Made by a program: the position numbers and the translations under genes. This document shows, one piece after another, positions 63,058 through 64,000 of a DNA stretch of 64,000 nt. Where the stretch lies: NCBI GenBank assembly GCA_022826805.1, contig JAJDUH010000045.1:186001-250000 (forward strand), written 5' to 3'. The first letter of the stretch is position 1, and each line of letters starts with the position of its first letter. The notes below the pieces were generated by a model. It made no database searches. It saw nothing but the letters and a program-made list of their open reading frames with translations, and was not told the origin of the DNA. Source of the DNA: Candidatus Poribacteria bacterium. Lineage in GTDB: Bacteria; Poribacteria; WGA-4E; WGA-3G.

Positions 63058-64000
63058 ATGCCTTACTTCCGAACACACACAGAGATTAATCTGGAGGCAA
63101 TTCGGCGGAACGCTGAAGCGATAAAGGCGTATACCGGCAAACGACTCATTGCGGTCGTGAAAGCTGATGCTTATGGGCACGGAATGATTCCTGTTGCAGA
63201 AGCGTTGTACCCAGTTGCTGATATGTTCGCAGTTGCAACAGTTGAAGAAGGTGTTGAACTCCGTCAGGGCGGCATTCACAAACCTATTCTGATCCTCTTT
63301 AGTTCTCTACCTGAGGAAGCGGCGCAAATCGTTGAACACCAGTTGACACCAACAGTAGCGGATTGGGAATCGGCGAGTCGATTAAACGTTATTGCGCCAA
63401 CAGTTGTAAACATCCATGTTAACATCAATACAGGAATGAATCGGAGCGGTGTTCGTTGGACGGAAGCAGCAGCGTTTCTGAACAGGCTAAAAACCTTGGA
63501 GCGACTTGAGATTGAGGGAGTGTTTACACATCTTGCGACCGCGGATGAAGCGGATAAAAGTTTCGTTTCTGTTCAGTTAGAGCGTTTTTCATCCGTGTTC
63601 ATAGGTAGACGTCCAAAGATGCTCCACGCTGCAAACAGTGCGGCATCTCTTTCTATTTCAGCATCGCACTTCGATGCCATCCGTCCGGGTTTGAGTCTGT
63701 ATGGCGTCTACCCGGCATCCGAAAAACCGATTGCGTTAGAACCTGCCCTCACATGGAAGGCGCGGATCGGTTGGGTGGGTTCCATTTCAGAAACGGAAGG
63801 TGTAAGCTACGGATTGACGTACAAAGCATCGCGTCAGACCCGTGTTGCGATGGTCCAGATAGGTTACGGCGACGGCTATCGGCGTGCGCTCTCTGATGTC
63901 GGTGAGGTGTTAGTTGGTGGCGTGCGGTGTCCGATTATTGGTAGGGTTTGTATGGACGTGAGCGTAGCGGAACTAAGAGACGCAGCTGACGTATCGGTTG
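63058..64000 (+). CDS. alr: Alanine racemase, 3'-truncated by window edge
   Basis: 314 codons are present with no stop. PLP-dependent alanine racemase supplying D-alanine for peptidoglycan. N-terminal AVVKADAYGHGM carries the PLP Lys (K35). GMNRSGVRW, the EGVFTHLATAD block, ANSAASL and VRPGLSLYG (as IRPGLSLYG) are conserved, then SYGLTYKA with the second catalytic Tyr and GYGDGYRRAL. The sequence breaks off at about the beta-domain (GRVCMDVSVAEL). ATG 63058 has AGGACCGAAAGA upstream. About 60 residues are missing. Confidence 0.95.
   Translation, partial: MPYFRTHTEINLEAIRRNAEAIKAYTGKRLIAVVKADAYGHGMIPVAEALYPVADMFAVATVEEGVELRQGGIHKPILILFSSLPEEAAQIVEHQLTPTVADWESASRLNVIAPTVVNIHVNINTGMNRSGVRWTEAAAFLNRLKTLERLEIEGVFTHLATADEADKSFVSVQLERFSSVFIGRRPKMLHAANSAASLSISASHFDAIRPGLSLYGVYPASEKPIALEPALTWKARIGWVGSISETEGVSYGLTYKASRQTRVAMVQIGYGDGYRRALSDVGEVLVGGVRCPIIGRVCMDVSVAELRDAADVSV

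Noticed and set aside
1..64000. tRNA or rRNA genes
   Set aside because: No T-arm-like GGTTCGAATCC with acceptor pairing and no rRNA-like conserved blocks were seen by eye; a tRNA search program was not run.

Overview
The window looks like chromosome from an uncultured, moderate-GC, Gram-negative bacterium. The gene mix points to Candidatus Poribacteria or a close relative: two phytanoyl-CoA-dioxygenase-like proteins, a Uma2 protein, DUF4268, DUF4377, YdjY and DUF481 proteins, an FG-GAP/UnbV protein, a dockerin plus YPNPFNP-type C-terminal tail, and many small dispersed intergenic palindromes. This placement is inferred from family content; no marker gene was compared. No tRNA, rRNA or CRISPR array was seen.

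Layout. 1-4000: end of an M32 carboxypeptidase, a lipoprotein, a nucleoside hydrolase, two overlapping coiled-coil ORFs and a TPR protein. 4000-11300: DNA/RNA-processing and mobile region with a single-chain nuclease-methyltransferase, a UvrD-type helicase, a DEDDy exonuclease carrying Hfq/Sm-like C-terminal domains, transposase remnants and a MITE. 11300-17600: DUF481 barrel, YdjY-acylphosphatase fusion, MocA-like transferase, Uma2 protein, MoxR ATPase, a MalG-type permease with a ~280-residue insertion, and a Rieske protein. 17600-23800: an FtsX-type ABC exporter operon ending in an outer-membrane barrel gene, a dioxygenase, and two nuclease-family remnants fused end to end. 23800-31600: a large secreted HExxH protein, a membrane protein, a second MITE, an HpcH aldolase and an L-fuconate-dehydratase-like enzyme, a PduO-type cobalamin adenosyltransferase with a near-leaderless promoter, and a duplicated-domain lipoprotein. 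31600-44600: aldo/keto reductase, dioxygenase, Ldh-type dehydrogenase, HAD phosphatase, 2-oxo-acid decarboxylase, DUF815 ATPase, two tandem secreted paralogues, aminotransferase, anchored protein, S66 peptidase and a glycosyltransferase. 44600-54000: aconitase, decayed small genes, a RelE-like toxin with a long duplicated partner, aldo/keto reductase and dnaE. 54000-64000: MFS transporter, TPR-FG-GAP-UnbV protein, an ATPase remnant next to an ATP-dependent RNA ligase candidate, PotB/PotC permeases and the start of alanine racemase.

Most genes are ordinary metabolism in short co-directional runs. The most unusual are the exonuclease with one clear and one possible Sm/Hfq-like domain (9372-10421), the RNA ligase candidate (59871-61037), the toxin with a two-repeat partner (48564-49500) and the MalG permease with a large insertion (15521-17236). 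At least four families of short palindromic or terminal-inverted repeats recur, one inside a signal-peptide coding region, and several small genes (DUF4377, clan AA protease, Rpn-like, ATPase, two transposases) are broken.
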